Positions 37,494 to 45,725 of a DNA stretch of 64,000 nucleotides are shown piece by piece. Positions within the stretch are counted from its first letter, which is position 1, and each line of letters begins with the position of its first letter. Location of the stretch: contig NZ_JACHMG010000001.1 in the NCBI RefSeq assembly GCF_014204865.1, positions 3,126,501 to 3,190,500 of the forward strand, given 5' to 3'. The notes under the pieces were generated by a model, which had not been told where the DNA came from, ran no database searches, and saw nothing but the letters and a program-made list of their open reading frames with translations. The stretch is from Amycolatopsis jiangsuensis (GTDB lineage Bacteria > Actinomycetota > Actinomycetes > Mycobacteriales > Pseudonocardiaceae). A program made the position numbers and the translations under genes.

Positions 37494-38285
37494 TCAGGCC
37501 CAGACGGAACGGGGAATCAGATCGAGCAGATCGCACCGGAGATCCAGTGCGGGAATGAGCAGTTCGGGATCCCGGTGGTCGAACGAGGACGTCCGCTCCT
37601 CGGGATTGCTGTGCTGGTAGAACGGGTCCATGAAGTCGAGGTACGGACCGTTGATCGTGAACCCCTTGAACTTCCGCGGATCGGTTTTCAGGAAATGGGT
37701 CACCGGCGGGGCCAGCACCGCACGGGCGAACTGCTCGTCGGCAGCGGCGACCTCGAACCGATCGTCGAATTCCTGATCGCCGACCACGACGTCACCACGC
37801 CCGATCGCCTGGTTGATCCGGCTCGCGAGCGGCACGCCCACCCGTACCCGCAGCGGCGGGAAACTGCCAGGGAGACGTACCCATATCTCCCTCTTCCAGC
37901 CGTTGTCCTCCCGGTGCCGCCGGTAGAACTCCGCGGCGAGGAACGGACGGCCCCGATGCATCCCGGTGATGACGTTGCGCGCTTTGACCGCACGGGGCGG
38001 CCGATAGAACGGCTCTCGCGGAATGAGAACTTCGTCCACGACAGTACGATTGCTGCGCCAGTAGTCCGCGGGCGCGTTGACGGCCTCGTTGTAGTAGTCA
38101 CAATAGGCGTCGTTGCGCACGTCGAACCGCCAGCCCCGCCGCGGCCCTTCCTGCCACAGCCGGCTCAGCGCACGCGCCTCGGCGCGATGGGAAGAGCGAC
38201 TGTTCCAGACGAAGAACCAGGTCATCAGACCGGCGAACACGAGCGTGCCACCAATGACGATGACCAGGATGAGCGCCGTGCTCAC
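37494..38285 (-). CDS. single-pass membrane-anchored protein of unknown function
   Basis: This 263-residue protein has one N-terminal transmembrane helix (about 4-26, ALILVIVIGGTLVFAGLMTW) and a soluble mixed alpha/beta domain. It contains HRGRPFLAAEFYRRHRE, RIWV-type strands and FDDRFEVAAADEQFARAVLAP, a stretch typical of actinobacterial membrane proteins that share a DUF3137-like fold. I cannot name the function. It overlaps the YbaB-like gene by 4 bp and is 11 bp from the lipoprotein gene. Confidence 0.7.
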   Translation of the reverse strand: MSTALILVIVIGGTLVFAGLMTWFFVWNSRSSHRAEARALSRLWQEGPRRGWRFDVRNDAYCDYYNEAVNAPADYWRSNRTVVDEVLIPREPFYRPPRAVKARNVITGMHRGRPFLAAEFYRRHREDNGWKREIWVRLPGSFPPLRVRVGVPLASRINQAIGRGDVVVGDQEFDDRFEVAAADEQFARAVLAPPVTHFLKTDPRKFKGFTINGPYLDFMDPFYQHSNPEERTSSFDHRDPELLIPALDLRCDLLDLIPRSVWA

Positions 38286-38770
38286 CGCGCGGGCTCGTCG
38301 TCGTCGAACAGATCGAATTCCTCGAAGTACTCCTCATCCACCACGTCCGGTTCCGAGCGCTCCGGCTCCGGCGCCGGCGGCAGCACGGACTCCGGGCGGG
38401 AAGCACCGAACAACCGCTCGTCGGAATCGAGCACCCGGTCGAGCAACTCGGTGTCGCCCAGGCCTCGCCGCACGACGTCGGCCTGTGCCCAGGCCACGGT
38501 GGACTGCGCCTCGCTGATCGCCTGCATGACATCCGCCGAGAGCACCGAGGGATCCGTCTCCCGGGCACGCTCGCTGAAGATGACCGACGAAATGACCCCG
38601 CCCGGACCAGCGACCACGGTGACGACGCCGTCCGGCGAGGTGGCCTTGCCGGACGCGTTCTTCAGCTCGCCGGCAACGCGCTGATAGGCCTCCGCACGCA
38701 GGCGGTTGTCCGCCGCGGACGCGTCGATCGTTTCGATGCGGGCCAGCAGCTGTCGTGCTGTCTCGTTCAT
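38282..38770 (-). CDS. YbaB/EbfC-like protein of the type VII-associated operon
   Basis: This 162-residue protein has an N-terminal YbaB-like fold (about 1-90): a helix ARQLLARIETIDAS, then TSPDGVVTVVAGPGGVISSVIF, the usual beta pair, then a long helix LSADVMQAISEAQSTVAWAQ. The tail is acidic (EPERSEPDVVDEEYFEEFDLF). YbaB-like genes next to WXG100/EspC genes are a recurrent actinobacterial arrangement. Its biochemical role there is unknown. Confidence 0.8.
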   Translation of the reverse strand: MNETARQLLARIETIDASAADNRLRAEAYQRVAGELKNASGKATSPDGVVTVVAGPGGVISSVIFSERARETDPSVLSADVMQAISEAQSTVAWAQADVVRRGLGDTELLDRVLDSDERLFGASRPESVLPPAPEPERSEPDVVDEEYFEEFDLFDDDEPAR

Positions 38771-39264
38771 GCCTGCTCCGGCTCGATCGTGGCGAGGAAC
38801 TTCTGGAAGTCGTCGATGACGTGTTCGAACTGATCGGCCAGCAAGGCGGACAACACGACGTGCAGCACCGCCCGCCGCGCCGGCTCCTGCTGGTCGCGCA
38901 GCGCCAGGAAGACCTGGAACTGGACCAGTTCCAGCTGCTTGCCGTTGACGCCGGCGATCAGCCGCACGGCCTGGGTGAGACCCGGGTTTTCCGCGGAACC
39001 GACCTCGTTGCGCCGCCCGAGTTTCACGCCCTGCGCACCGGCGTCACGCAGTTTGTCGACCGCCTCGTCACCGACCGTCGTGAGCGGTACGTCGTCATCC
39101 CGCACCTCGCCGGTGATCGTGATGTTCGCGACGAATCCTTCGCGGGCCGCCCCGGGGTTGAGCGCGACAAACGCCGCCTCGGGAGTACCGACCTCGCCGG
39201 GCGGAACCGATCGCCATCCGTCCGGCAACTCGAACACGATCGGGACGGGAAGAGTGCCTGCCAC
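38767..39264 (-). CDS. LpqN/LpqT-like domain protein
   Basis: This 165-residue soluble protein without a signal peptide looks like the LpqN/Mog1-type fold: PIVFELPDGWRSVPPGEVG near 8-26, VALNPGAAREGFVANITITG, then RLIAGVNGKQLELVQFQVFLAL and a C-terminal helix FEHVIDDFQKFLATI. The GTG start at 39264 follows the 438-aa secreted-type gene by 46 bp and its 3' end overlaps the YbaB-like gene by 4 bp. In this setting it may be a chaperone-like partner; that is inference. Confidence 0.72.
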   Translation of the reverse strand: MAGTLPVPIVFELPDGWRSVPPGEVGTPEAAFVALNPGAAREGFVANITITGEVRDDDVPLTTVGDEAVDKLRDAGAQGVKLGRRNEVGSAENPGLTQAVRLIAGVNGKQLELVQFQVFLALRDQQEPARRAVLHVVLSALLADQFEHVIDDFQKFLATIEPEQA

Positions 39265-39310
39265 TTGCTGCTCCGAATCTGCTGTCTACACGAATCTGCC
39301 CGGACTGAGC

Positions 39311-40627
39311 TCAGAAGCCGAGGAAATCGCCCACCGCACCGGCCGCGTCGGCGATACCGTTGCCCACGTCGGAGGCCACGTCGGCGACGTCTCCGGCCAC
39401 GTCCTGCACGGTATCGACGACTTCCGCCGGATCGATGGCGATGTCGAAACCGACCTTCCCGCCGATCCCGACCGCCACGCCGAGCGAGGCACCGATGTGG
39501 AACTTCCCGTCGTCGCCCATGCCGAGCTGGCCACTGGCCTCGGCCCCGACTCCGGCCCAGGCCTCACCGTGCACACCAGCGGTGACACCGGCGACTTCGG
39601 CGCTCGCGTTGCCTTCGATCTTCCCGCCGGCGAAGGCCTCGGCCTTTCCCTGCACCCCGGTCCAGCCGGCCGTGCCCTCCGCGGAAGCCTTGGCACCGAT
39701 CTCGCCCGAGACGTCGCCTTTCACCGAGACATGGTCACCGTAGTGCAGTTCGCCCTCGGCACTGCCCTTGGCGAGATAGGCCTCCGCGTACGCACCCGCG
39801 TTGACTCCCAGATTGCTCGCGCCCGCGTGCGCTCCCGCACCGGCGCCCAGCACCGCACCTTCGATCTTGCCACTGCCACCGAACGTGCCGTCGCCGAACT
39901 TGCCGTCCAACGACCCGTCGAGCAGGGAGACGTCGGCGGAAGCGGAGACCGTGTCCTCGGACGTGTCGATGCCGAGCTTCTCGAGCACACCGCCCCACTT
40001 GTCGACGAGCATCCCGTCGGACTGCTCGGTGCCCCACTCGGCGTTCCAGCTCTTGCCCTTGGAGAATTCCCGACTTCCCAGGTCCTTCGTGAAGGTGCCG
40101 TCGGAGTCCTTCGTGAAGCCGAGTTTCTTGGCGACCTCGTCGCCGGTTTCCTCGACGGTTCGGCGGGCGGCGGCGAGGATCTGTTCCGCTTGGCGGGTCG
40201 CGGCCTGGCCGGGGTCGGTGAACGACGGCCACGGGCCTCCGGTGGCCAGCGACTGGACCAGCCGGGCGTTCCACTGCGCGGTGGCCGCCCGGGTGGCGGC
40301 CTGCCCCTGGGTGTACAGCTCGATCGCACGCTGCGCGTCGGACTGGCTCTTGGTCAGCGCGTCACCGTAGTCCGCGAGCGCCGCGGCGCCCTGGCCGAGT
40401 GAGCCGATGGCGTCCAGCCACTTCTTCGGCTCCGCTCCGAACGCCTGGCGGAACTCGTCGGCGGCGGCGCCGGTCCATTGTTCGGCGTCGATCCCGGACA
40501 GCTCGTCGGAGATTCCGGCCATCTTCCGGATGGTGCCCGCGAGCTGCTTGAGATCCCCCGAGATGAGCTGCGGTTCGCCGGGGACGAGTTCCTTGGGGTC
40601 GGTCGTCTCCCCCAGTTCGGCCGCCAT
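39311..40627 (-). CDS. putative type VII-secreted protein with Gly/Ala beta-repeat region
   Basis: This 438-residue protein has an N-terminal helical half (about 1-190), with GDLKQLAGTIRKMAGISDEL then EQWTGAAADEFRQAF (a W-x-G-type turn at about 51-53) and long helices, as in the putative T7SS secretion-signal domain. The C-terminal part (about 225-400) is a regular Gly/Ala array of strand-like segments (AEAYLAKGSAEGELHYGD, VKGDVSGEIGAKASAEG, KAEAFAGGKIEGNASAE), reminiscent of a beta-solenoid or amphipathic barrel. It ends with helix VVDTVQDVAGDVADVAS. No known toxin motif is visible. Its start shares a base with the upstream stop. Confidence 0.75.
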   Translation of the reverse strand: MAAELGETTDPKELVPGEPQLISGDLKQLAGTIRKMAGISDELSGIDAEQWTGAAADEFRQAFGAEPKKWLDAIGSLGQGAAALADYGDALTKSQSDAQRAIELYTQGQAATRAATAQWNARLVQSLATGGPWPSFTDPGQAATRQAEQILAAARRTVEETGDEVAKKLGFTKDSDGTFTKDLGSREFSKGKSWNAEWGTEQSDGMLVDKWGGVLEKLGIDTSEDTVSASADVSLLDGSLDGKFGDGTFGGSGKIEGAVLGAGAGAHAGASNLGVNAGAYAEAYLAKGSAEGELHYGDHVSVKGDVSGEIGAKASAEGTAGWTGVQGKAEAFAGGKIEGNASAEVAGVTAGVHGEAWAGVGAEASGQLGMGDDGKFHIGASLGVAVGIGGKVGFDIAIDPAEVVDTVQDVAGDVADVASDVGNGIADAAGAVGDFLGF

Positions 40628-41220
40628 CAGAACACCGGTCCTTCGCCGCTGGGATCGCCGAAGTCACCGGGATCAGCAGAGTCACCGGCTCCCCCGGCCG
40701 CGCCGGGGAACAGCTCCCGGGAACGCCGCGGATTCAGCACCCCCGCCGGATCGTCCTCGATCGACCCGCTGATCCGCCCCGTGGCCGCGCCGGTCCAGCC
40801 GCCCGGCGCCGGGCGGCCGAGGCGTTCGTCCAGCTGGGACGGGGTGAGACCGCCGGTGAACCCGCCGCCGGGCACACCGCTCAGGCCGGCGCCGATCTTC
40901 GCTCCACCGTCCAGCCCCAGCGCGTCGAGGGCGCGGGCGCCGAACGTGCCGATCTCGTCTCCGGCCTGCTCGTCGCCGAGCGTGTACCAGCTCGCGGCCC
41001 TGCGTAGTGCGTCGCCGTGTTCCCGGGCCTTCTCGATCAGCCGGTCGACGACGGACTCCGCGTCCTCGAGATACGTCTGCCAGCCTTGCTGCACGCCGGC
41101 GTGGCCGTAGTCGCCACTGGGACCGGGCCACGGCATTTCACCGACCCGGCCCACCGCGTCGCCGATGCTGTTCGCCGCATCGGCGAGTTCTTCCGGCACC
41201 GTGCCGAAACCACCAGTCAT
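40627..41220 (-). CDS. EspC-like ESX substrate family protein
   Basis: This 197-residue protein's first 100 residues form the two-helix hairpin of EspC/WXG100 (PF10824-type) proteins: VPEELADAANSIGDAVGRV, the turn WPGPSGDYGHAG at about 32-43, then LEDAESVVDRLIEKAREHGDALRRAASWYTLGDEQA. A disordered Gly/Pro tail follows. It is the first gene of a six-gene operon; the 100 bp upstream to the ftsY end should contain its promoter. ATG 41220 is chosen because the domain begins there. Confidence 0.8.
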   Translation of the reverse strand: MTGGFGTVPEELADAANSIGDAVGRVGEMPWPGPSGDYGHAGVQQGWQTYLEDAESVVDRLIEKAREHGDALRRAASWYTLGDEQAGDEIGTFGARALDALGLDGGAKIGAGLSGVPGGGFTGGLTPSQLDERLGRPAPGGWTGAATGRISGSIEDDPAGVLNPRRSRELFPGAAGGAGDSADPGDFGDPSGEGPVF

Positions 41221-41320
41221 CCCCTCGGACCCCTCGATCACCGGTTGTTGATCACCAGCGATCAACCTGGCAGAAACCGGGGGTCGCCAGGGGTATTCGG
41301 GCTGTTATCACCCGTTCGGG

Positions 41321-42745
41321 TCAGCCGAGGAGGGCGTCCACGAACGCACCCGGTTCGAAGGGGGCCAGATCGTCCGGGCCCTCGCCGAGGCCGACGAGCT
41401 TCACCGGTACCCCGAGTTCCCGCTGCACCTGGAACACGATGCCGCCCTTGGCGGTGCCGTCCAGTTTGGTCAGCACGATGCCGGTCACGTCGATGACCTC
41501 GGCGAACACCCGCGCCTGGGCCAGCCCGTTCTGGCCGGTGGTCGCGTCCAGCACCAGCAGCACCTCGTCCACCCTGGCCTGCTTCTCCACCACCCGCTTG
41601 ACCTTGCCCAGCTCGTCCATCAGGCCGGTCTTCGTGTGCAGGCGACCGGCGGTGTCCACCAGCACCGCGTCCACGCCCTCGGTGATGCCCTGCTTGACGG
41701 CGTCGAAGGCGACCGCGGCCGGGTCCGCGCCTTCCTTGCCGCGCACCACCGACGCACCCACGCGTTCGGCCCAGGTCTGCAGCTGGTCGGCGGCCGCGGC
41801 GCGGAACGTGTCGGCCGCGCCGAGCACCACGGTGCCGCCCTGCGCCACGAGAACGCGGGCGAGCTTGCCCGTCGTGGTCGTCTTGCCGGTGCCGTTCACA
41901 CCGGCGACGAGCACCACGGCGGGCTGCTTCTTCCCGTCCACCTCGTGCGGCAGCGCGCGCACCGAACGCTCCGCGCCGGTGGACAGCGCAGCGGTCAGCA
42001 CCTCGTGCAGCACTTCGCGGGCCTCCGCGGACGTGCGGACCGCGCGGCGGCCCAGCTCGTCACGCAGCCGCTCCACGATCTGTGTCGTGGTAGCCGCGCC
42101 GAGATCGGCGACCAGCAGCGTGTCCTCGACGTCCTGCCACGAGTCCTCGTCGAGGTCACCACCGCCGAGCAGGCCCAGCAGGCTCTGCCCGAACATCGAA
42201 CGCGACTTCGACAGCCGTCCGCGCAGCCGCTCCAGCCGGCCGGCCGCGGGCTCGATCTCGTCCAGCTCGGCCGGCTCGAGAGTCTCGGCGGGCGCGACCG
42301 GCGCATCTTCCTCGACCGGTTCGATCGGCTCCACGGTGCCGGGGACGACCGCCTGCGGAGCCTCTTCCGGAGGCTCGGGAAGGGTGACGTCGCGCACCGA
42401 ACGCTGACCGGAATCCCGCGGGACGGCGGCGTCGTCACCCACCGCGGGCTGCCCGTCGACCTCCGGCCGGTCCTCCACCGGATGCGGAGCCGGACGCGCT
42501 TCCGGCTCGGCTTCCGGTTCGGCGGCAGGCTCGGCTGCGGGTTCGGTCCCGGGTGCGGCCTCCCCGCCGGGCGCGAAGGTGATGCCGCCGCTCGCGGCGT
42601 ACCCACCGCCCTTGGGCTTCTGCTCGACCTCGGCGCGCTCGGCCATGCTGATCCGCCGCCTGCGCGCGATGAGCAGCCCGGACACCAGAACGGCGACCAG
42701 GACGACGACGGCGGCGATGACGATCCAGAACCAGGTGCTCGACAC
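41321..42745 (-). CDS. ftsY: SRP receptor FtsY
   Basis: This 474-residue receptor GTPase for SRP has one N-terminal membrane helix (about 5-26), an acidic Glu/Pro/Ala linker (about 45-150), and an NG domain. The NG domain carries Walker A GVNGTGKTTT, DTAGRLHTK, LDATTGQNGL and TKLDGTAKGG. It works with Ffh at 0.8-2.3 kb. In Streptomyces, amtB is close downstream of ftsY; here the downstream neighbour is the type VII-associated operon. Confidence 0.97.
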   Translation of the reverse strand: MSSTWFWIVIAAVVVLVAVLVSGLLIARRRRISMAERAEVEQKPKGGGYAASGGITFAPGGEAAPGTEPAAEPAAEPEAEPEARPAPHPVEDRPEVDGQPAVGDDAAVPRDSGQRSVRDVTLPEPPEEAPQAVVPGTVEPIEPVEEDAPVAPAETLEPAELDEIEPAAGRLERLRGRLSKSRSMFGQSLLGLLGGGDLDEDSWQDVEDTLLVADLGAATTTQIVERLRDELGRRAVRTSAEAREVLHEVLTAALSTGAERSVRALPHEVDGKKQPAVVLVAGVNGTGKTTTTGKLARVLVAQGGTVVLGAADTFRAAAADQLQTWAERVGASVVRGKEGADPAAVAFDAVKQGITEGVDAVLVDTAGRLHTKTGLMDELGKVKRVVEKQARVDEVLLVLDATTGQNGLAQARVFAEVIDVTGIVLTKLDGTAKGGIVFQVQRELGVPVKLVGLGEGPDDLAPFEPGAFVDALLG

Positions 42746-42899
42746 CCCACCATCCTGTCATCCGCGCCCCGGCCCGCCCGGACACCCCACGCCGGGCACA
42801 CCCGGCGGTACGCCAAGAGATAACCCAGAGGGTTCCGATTGGGCCAAGACTTCACGAAGTCGCTTGCGCCGGCGCGGCTGCCGGACTAGACCACTCCGG

Positions 42900-44105
42900 A
42901 TGACCAGCCACCGCTTCCGCGTCCTCGGGCTGCTGTCGGGCACCTCGGCCGACGGCATCGACGTCGCCGTCGCCGAACTGCACGCCGAAGACGAGACGGT
43001 GGTGCTCGCCCCGCTCGGCACGTTCGAAGTGCCCTACCCCGCCGAGCTGCGGGACGCGATCCTCGACGCCCTGCCACCGCACCCGAGCAGCGCCGGGGCG
43101 CTGACGATGCTGGACACCCGCGTCGGGCAGGCCTTCGGCGAAGCCGCGGAGCGCGGGATCGCCGAGCACGGCCCGGTGGACGTCATCTCCTCACTCGGCC
43201 AGACCGTGTTCCACTGGGTCGAGAACGGTGCCGCGCTCGGCACCCTGCAGCTCGGCCAGCCCGCGTGGATCGCCGAACGCACCGGCGCACCGGTGATCGC
43301 CGACCTGCGCATCCGCGACATCACCGCGGGCGGCCAGGGTGCCCCGCTGGCGAGCACCCTCGACGCACTGTGGCTGCGTGGCCTCGCCGAGCAGACCGGA
43401 CGGCCGGTGGCGGCGCTGAACCTGGGTGGCATCGCGAACATCACCGTGGTCACCGAGGGCGACGCGGTCCTCGCCTACGACACCGGACCGGCGAACGCAC
43501 TGCTCGACCTCGCCGCCGCCCGGGTGACCGGCGGCGAACGGCACGCCGACGTGGACGGGCGGCTCGCACTCGCCGGCTCGGTGCGGATGGACCTGCTCGA
43601 CCGGCTGCTGACCGACCCGTACTTCGCCGCCGCTCCACCGAAATCCACCGGCAAGGAACATTTCCACGGCGGCTACCTCGACACCGCGCTGGCCGGCCTG
43701 CCGCCGCTGGACGGCGAGGACCTGCTGGCCACCCTCACCGAACTGACCGCGGTCACCGTCGCGGCGGAATGCCGCCGCCGCGGCGCGGCGACCGTCGTGA
43801 CGTCCGGCGGCGGTGTGGCCAATCCGGCCCTGATGGCCGCGCTGGCCCGGCACCTGCCCGCCGGATCGCTGTGCACGAGTGACGACCTCGGCCTGCCCGG
43901 CGCGGGCAAGGAGGCCTACCTCACCGCGTTGCTCGGCTGGTTGAGCTGGTGCGGGGTCCCGGCGACCCTGCCCTCGGCCACCGGCGCCCGCGGCCCGCGG
44001 CTGCTCGGCGCACTCACGCCGGGCCGCCACCCCCTGTCTCTTCCGGCCCCACTGGGGGGCGCCGTGACCCGGCTCCGGGTCGCGGAAACCGGCGCATCAC
44101 GGTAG
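42900..44105 (+). CDS. anmK: anhydro-N-acetylmuramic acid kinase
   Basis: This 401-residue kinase phosphorylates and opens 1,6-anhydroMurNAc to MurNAc-6-phosphate during cell-wall recycling. It has the ATP-binding start GLLSGTSADGIDVAVAEL (about 10-27), then GQTVFHW, ADLRIRDITAGGQGAPL, ALNLGGIANITV (about 178-189), and TVVTSGGGVANPALM near the end. ATG 42900 follows a GC-rich 154-bp divergent gap to ftsY. A symporter gene starts 10 bp downstream. Confidence 0.94.
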   Translation: MTSHRFRVLGLLSGTSADGIDVAVAELHAEDETVVLAPLGTFEVPYPAELRDAILDALPPHPSSAGALTMLDTRVGQAFGEAAERGIAEHGPVDVISSLGQTVFHWVENGAALGTLQLGQPAWIAERTGAPVIADLRIRDITAGGQGAPLASTLDALWLRGLAEQTGRPVAALNLGGIANITVVTEGDAVLAYDTGPANALLDLAAARVTGGERHADVDGRLALAGSVRMDLLDRLLTDPYFAAAPPKSTGKEHFHGGYLDTALAGLPPLDGEDLLATLTELTAVTVAAECRRRGAATVVTSGGGVANPALMAALARHLPAGSLCTSDDLGLPGAGKEAYLTALLGWLSWCGVPATLPSATGARGPRLLGALTPGRHPLSLPAPLGGAVTRLRVAETGASR

Positions 44106-44115
44106 GAGAAAGCCC

Positions 44116-45681
44116 ATGAACCCCGTCGATCTGGTGATCGTCATCGTGTACCTCGCGGCGATGCCGGTCATCGGCGTACTGGTCGGCCGCAGACAGAAGT
44201 CCGCGAACGACTACTTCGTCGGTGAACGCAGCATGCCCTGGTGGGCGGTGACGCTGTCGGTCGTGGCCACCGAGACGTCCACGCTCACCGTCATCTCCAC
44301 GCCCGGCCTGGTCTTCGGCAGTGCGTTCCTGTTCCTCGAGGTGGCCTTCGGCTACATCATCGGCCGGGTGATCGCCGCCTTCGTGCTGCTGCCGCGCTAC
44401 TTCCGCGGGAACTACGTGAGTGCCTACGAGTTCCTCGGCCGCCGGTTCGGCCGCGGGCTGCAGGGCACCGCGTCGGTCACCTTCGTGGTGACCCGGCTGC
44501 TGGCCGAGGGCCTGCGGCTGTTCGCGGGCGCGATCCCGATCAAGGCGATCCTCGACCACTACGGCATCCACACCGCCTACTGGCACATCGTGGTGCTGCT
44601 GACCGCGCTGACGCTGATCTACGCGTTCGTCGGCGGCATCAAGTCGGTGATCTGGGTGGACGTGATCCAGTGGTCGCTCTACATCCTCGGGGCGATCGGC
44701 GCGGTGATCTTCCTGTCCACCAAGCTGCCGGACGGCTGGATCGGCACCGCGGCCGACCAGGGCCGCTTCCAGCTCACCGACTTCGCGTCCAACATCGTGA
44801 CCAGCCCGTACGCCTTCATCGGCGCGGTGGTCGGCGGTGCCTTCCTGTCAATGGCCTCGCACGGCGCCGACCAGCTGATCGTCGGAAGGCTGCTGTCGTG
44901 CAGGAGCCTGCGCGACGGCCAGCGCGCGCTGATCGGCTCGTCCATCGTGGTGTTCGTGCAGTTCGCGCTGTTCCTCGTGGTCGGCGCGATGCTGTGGGTG
45001 TTCACCGGCGGCAAGAACGGCGCCACCGCGACCGCCGTCGCGAACGGCACGATGCCCCCCGACGACGTGTTCTCCAACTTCATCGTGAACGATCTGCCGG
45101 TCGGACTGGCGGGGCTGCTCATCGCGGGCATCCTGGCCTCGACCATGGGTGCGCTGGCCTCCGCGCTGAACGCCCTGTCCACGTCCACGATCGCCGACCT
45201 CTACCAGCGGTTCACGCACCGTGCGATCGAGGATTCCAAGCTGCTGCGTCACGGTCGCATGTGGACACTGATCTGGGCCGTCGTGTTCGCGATCTTCGCC
45301 TCGCTGTTCACCAACTCCAAGGACCCGGTGATCCAGCAGGGGCTCGGCATCGTCGGCTACACCTACGGTGCCCTGCTCGGCTCGTTCTTCCTCGGACTGC
45401 TGATCCGCAAGGCCCGCCAGTCCGACGCGGTGATCGGGTTCGCCTGTTCCGTGGTGGGCATGGCGTTCCTGATCCTGTTCGTCAAGTTCGACAAGGAAAC
45501 CACGGCGGTGCACCTGCAGTTCGGTTCCGCGACGAAGACACTCGTCCCGCTGGCGACCTACTGGTACACCTTCGCCGGCGTGCTGATCACGCTGGTCGTG
45601 GGCGGCCTGCTCGCCCTGCGCCACCGCGGCGCGGACCCGAAACTCGCGGAAGTGGAAGAGCCGCAGGAGGCCACCATCTGA
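44116..45681 (+). CDS. sodium:solute symporter (SSS family)
   Basis: This 521-residue protein has about 13-14 transmembrane helices. Its SSS motifs include ANDYFVGERSMPWWAVTLS (about 34-52), ETSTLTVISTPG, FVGGIKSVIWVDVIQW (about 175-190), MASHGADQLIVGRLLSCRS (about 248-266), and GILASTMGALASALNALS. It is coupled with anmK by a 10-bp gap with GGAG before the ATG. Uptake of a sugar or amino sugar, perhaps one fed to AnmK or recovered from peptidoglycan, is suggested by context only. Confidence 0.9.
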   Translation: MNPVDLVIVIVYLAAMPVIGVLVGRRQKSANDYFVGERSMPWWAVTLSVVATETSTLTVISTPGLVFGSAFLFLEVAFGYIIGRVIAAFVLLPRYFRGNYVSAYEFLGRRFGRGLQGTASVTFVVTRLLAEGLRLFAGAIPIKAILDHYGIHTAYWHIVVLLTALTLIYAFVGGIKSVIWVDVIQWSLYILGAIGAVIFLSTKLPDGWIGTAADQGRFQLTDFASNIVTSPYAFIGAVVGGAFLSMASHGADQLIVGRLLSCRSLRDGQRALIGSSIVVFVQFALFLVVGAMLWVFTGGKNGATATAVANGTMPPDDVFSNFIVNDLPVGLAGLLIAGILASTMGALASALNALSTSTIADLYQRFTHRAIEDSKLLRHGRMWTLIWAVVFAIFASLFTNSKDPVIQQGLGIVGYTYGALLGSFFLGLLIRKARQSDAVIGFACSVVGMAFLILFVKFDKETTAVHLQFGSATKTLVPLATYWYTFAGVLITLVVGGLLALRHRGADPKLAEVEEPQEATI

Positions 45682-45700
45682 CGTCACTCGGGGAGTCGGG

Positions 45701-45718
45701 GGCCGGTGAGAACCGGCC
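45701..45718. terminator. bidirectional hairpin between symporter and smc
   Basis: GGCCGGT and ACCGGCC form a perfect 7-bp stem closed by a GAGA loop in the 44-bp gap between two convergent genes. This is the natural place for a shared terminator. Confidence 0.65.
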
Positions 45719-45725
45719 TCCGCAC

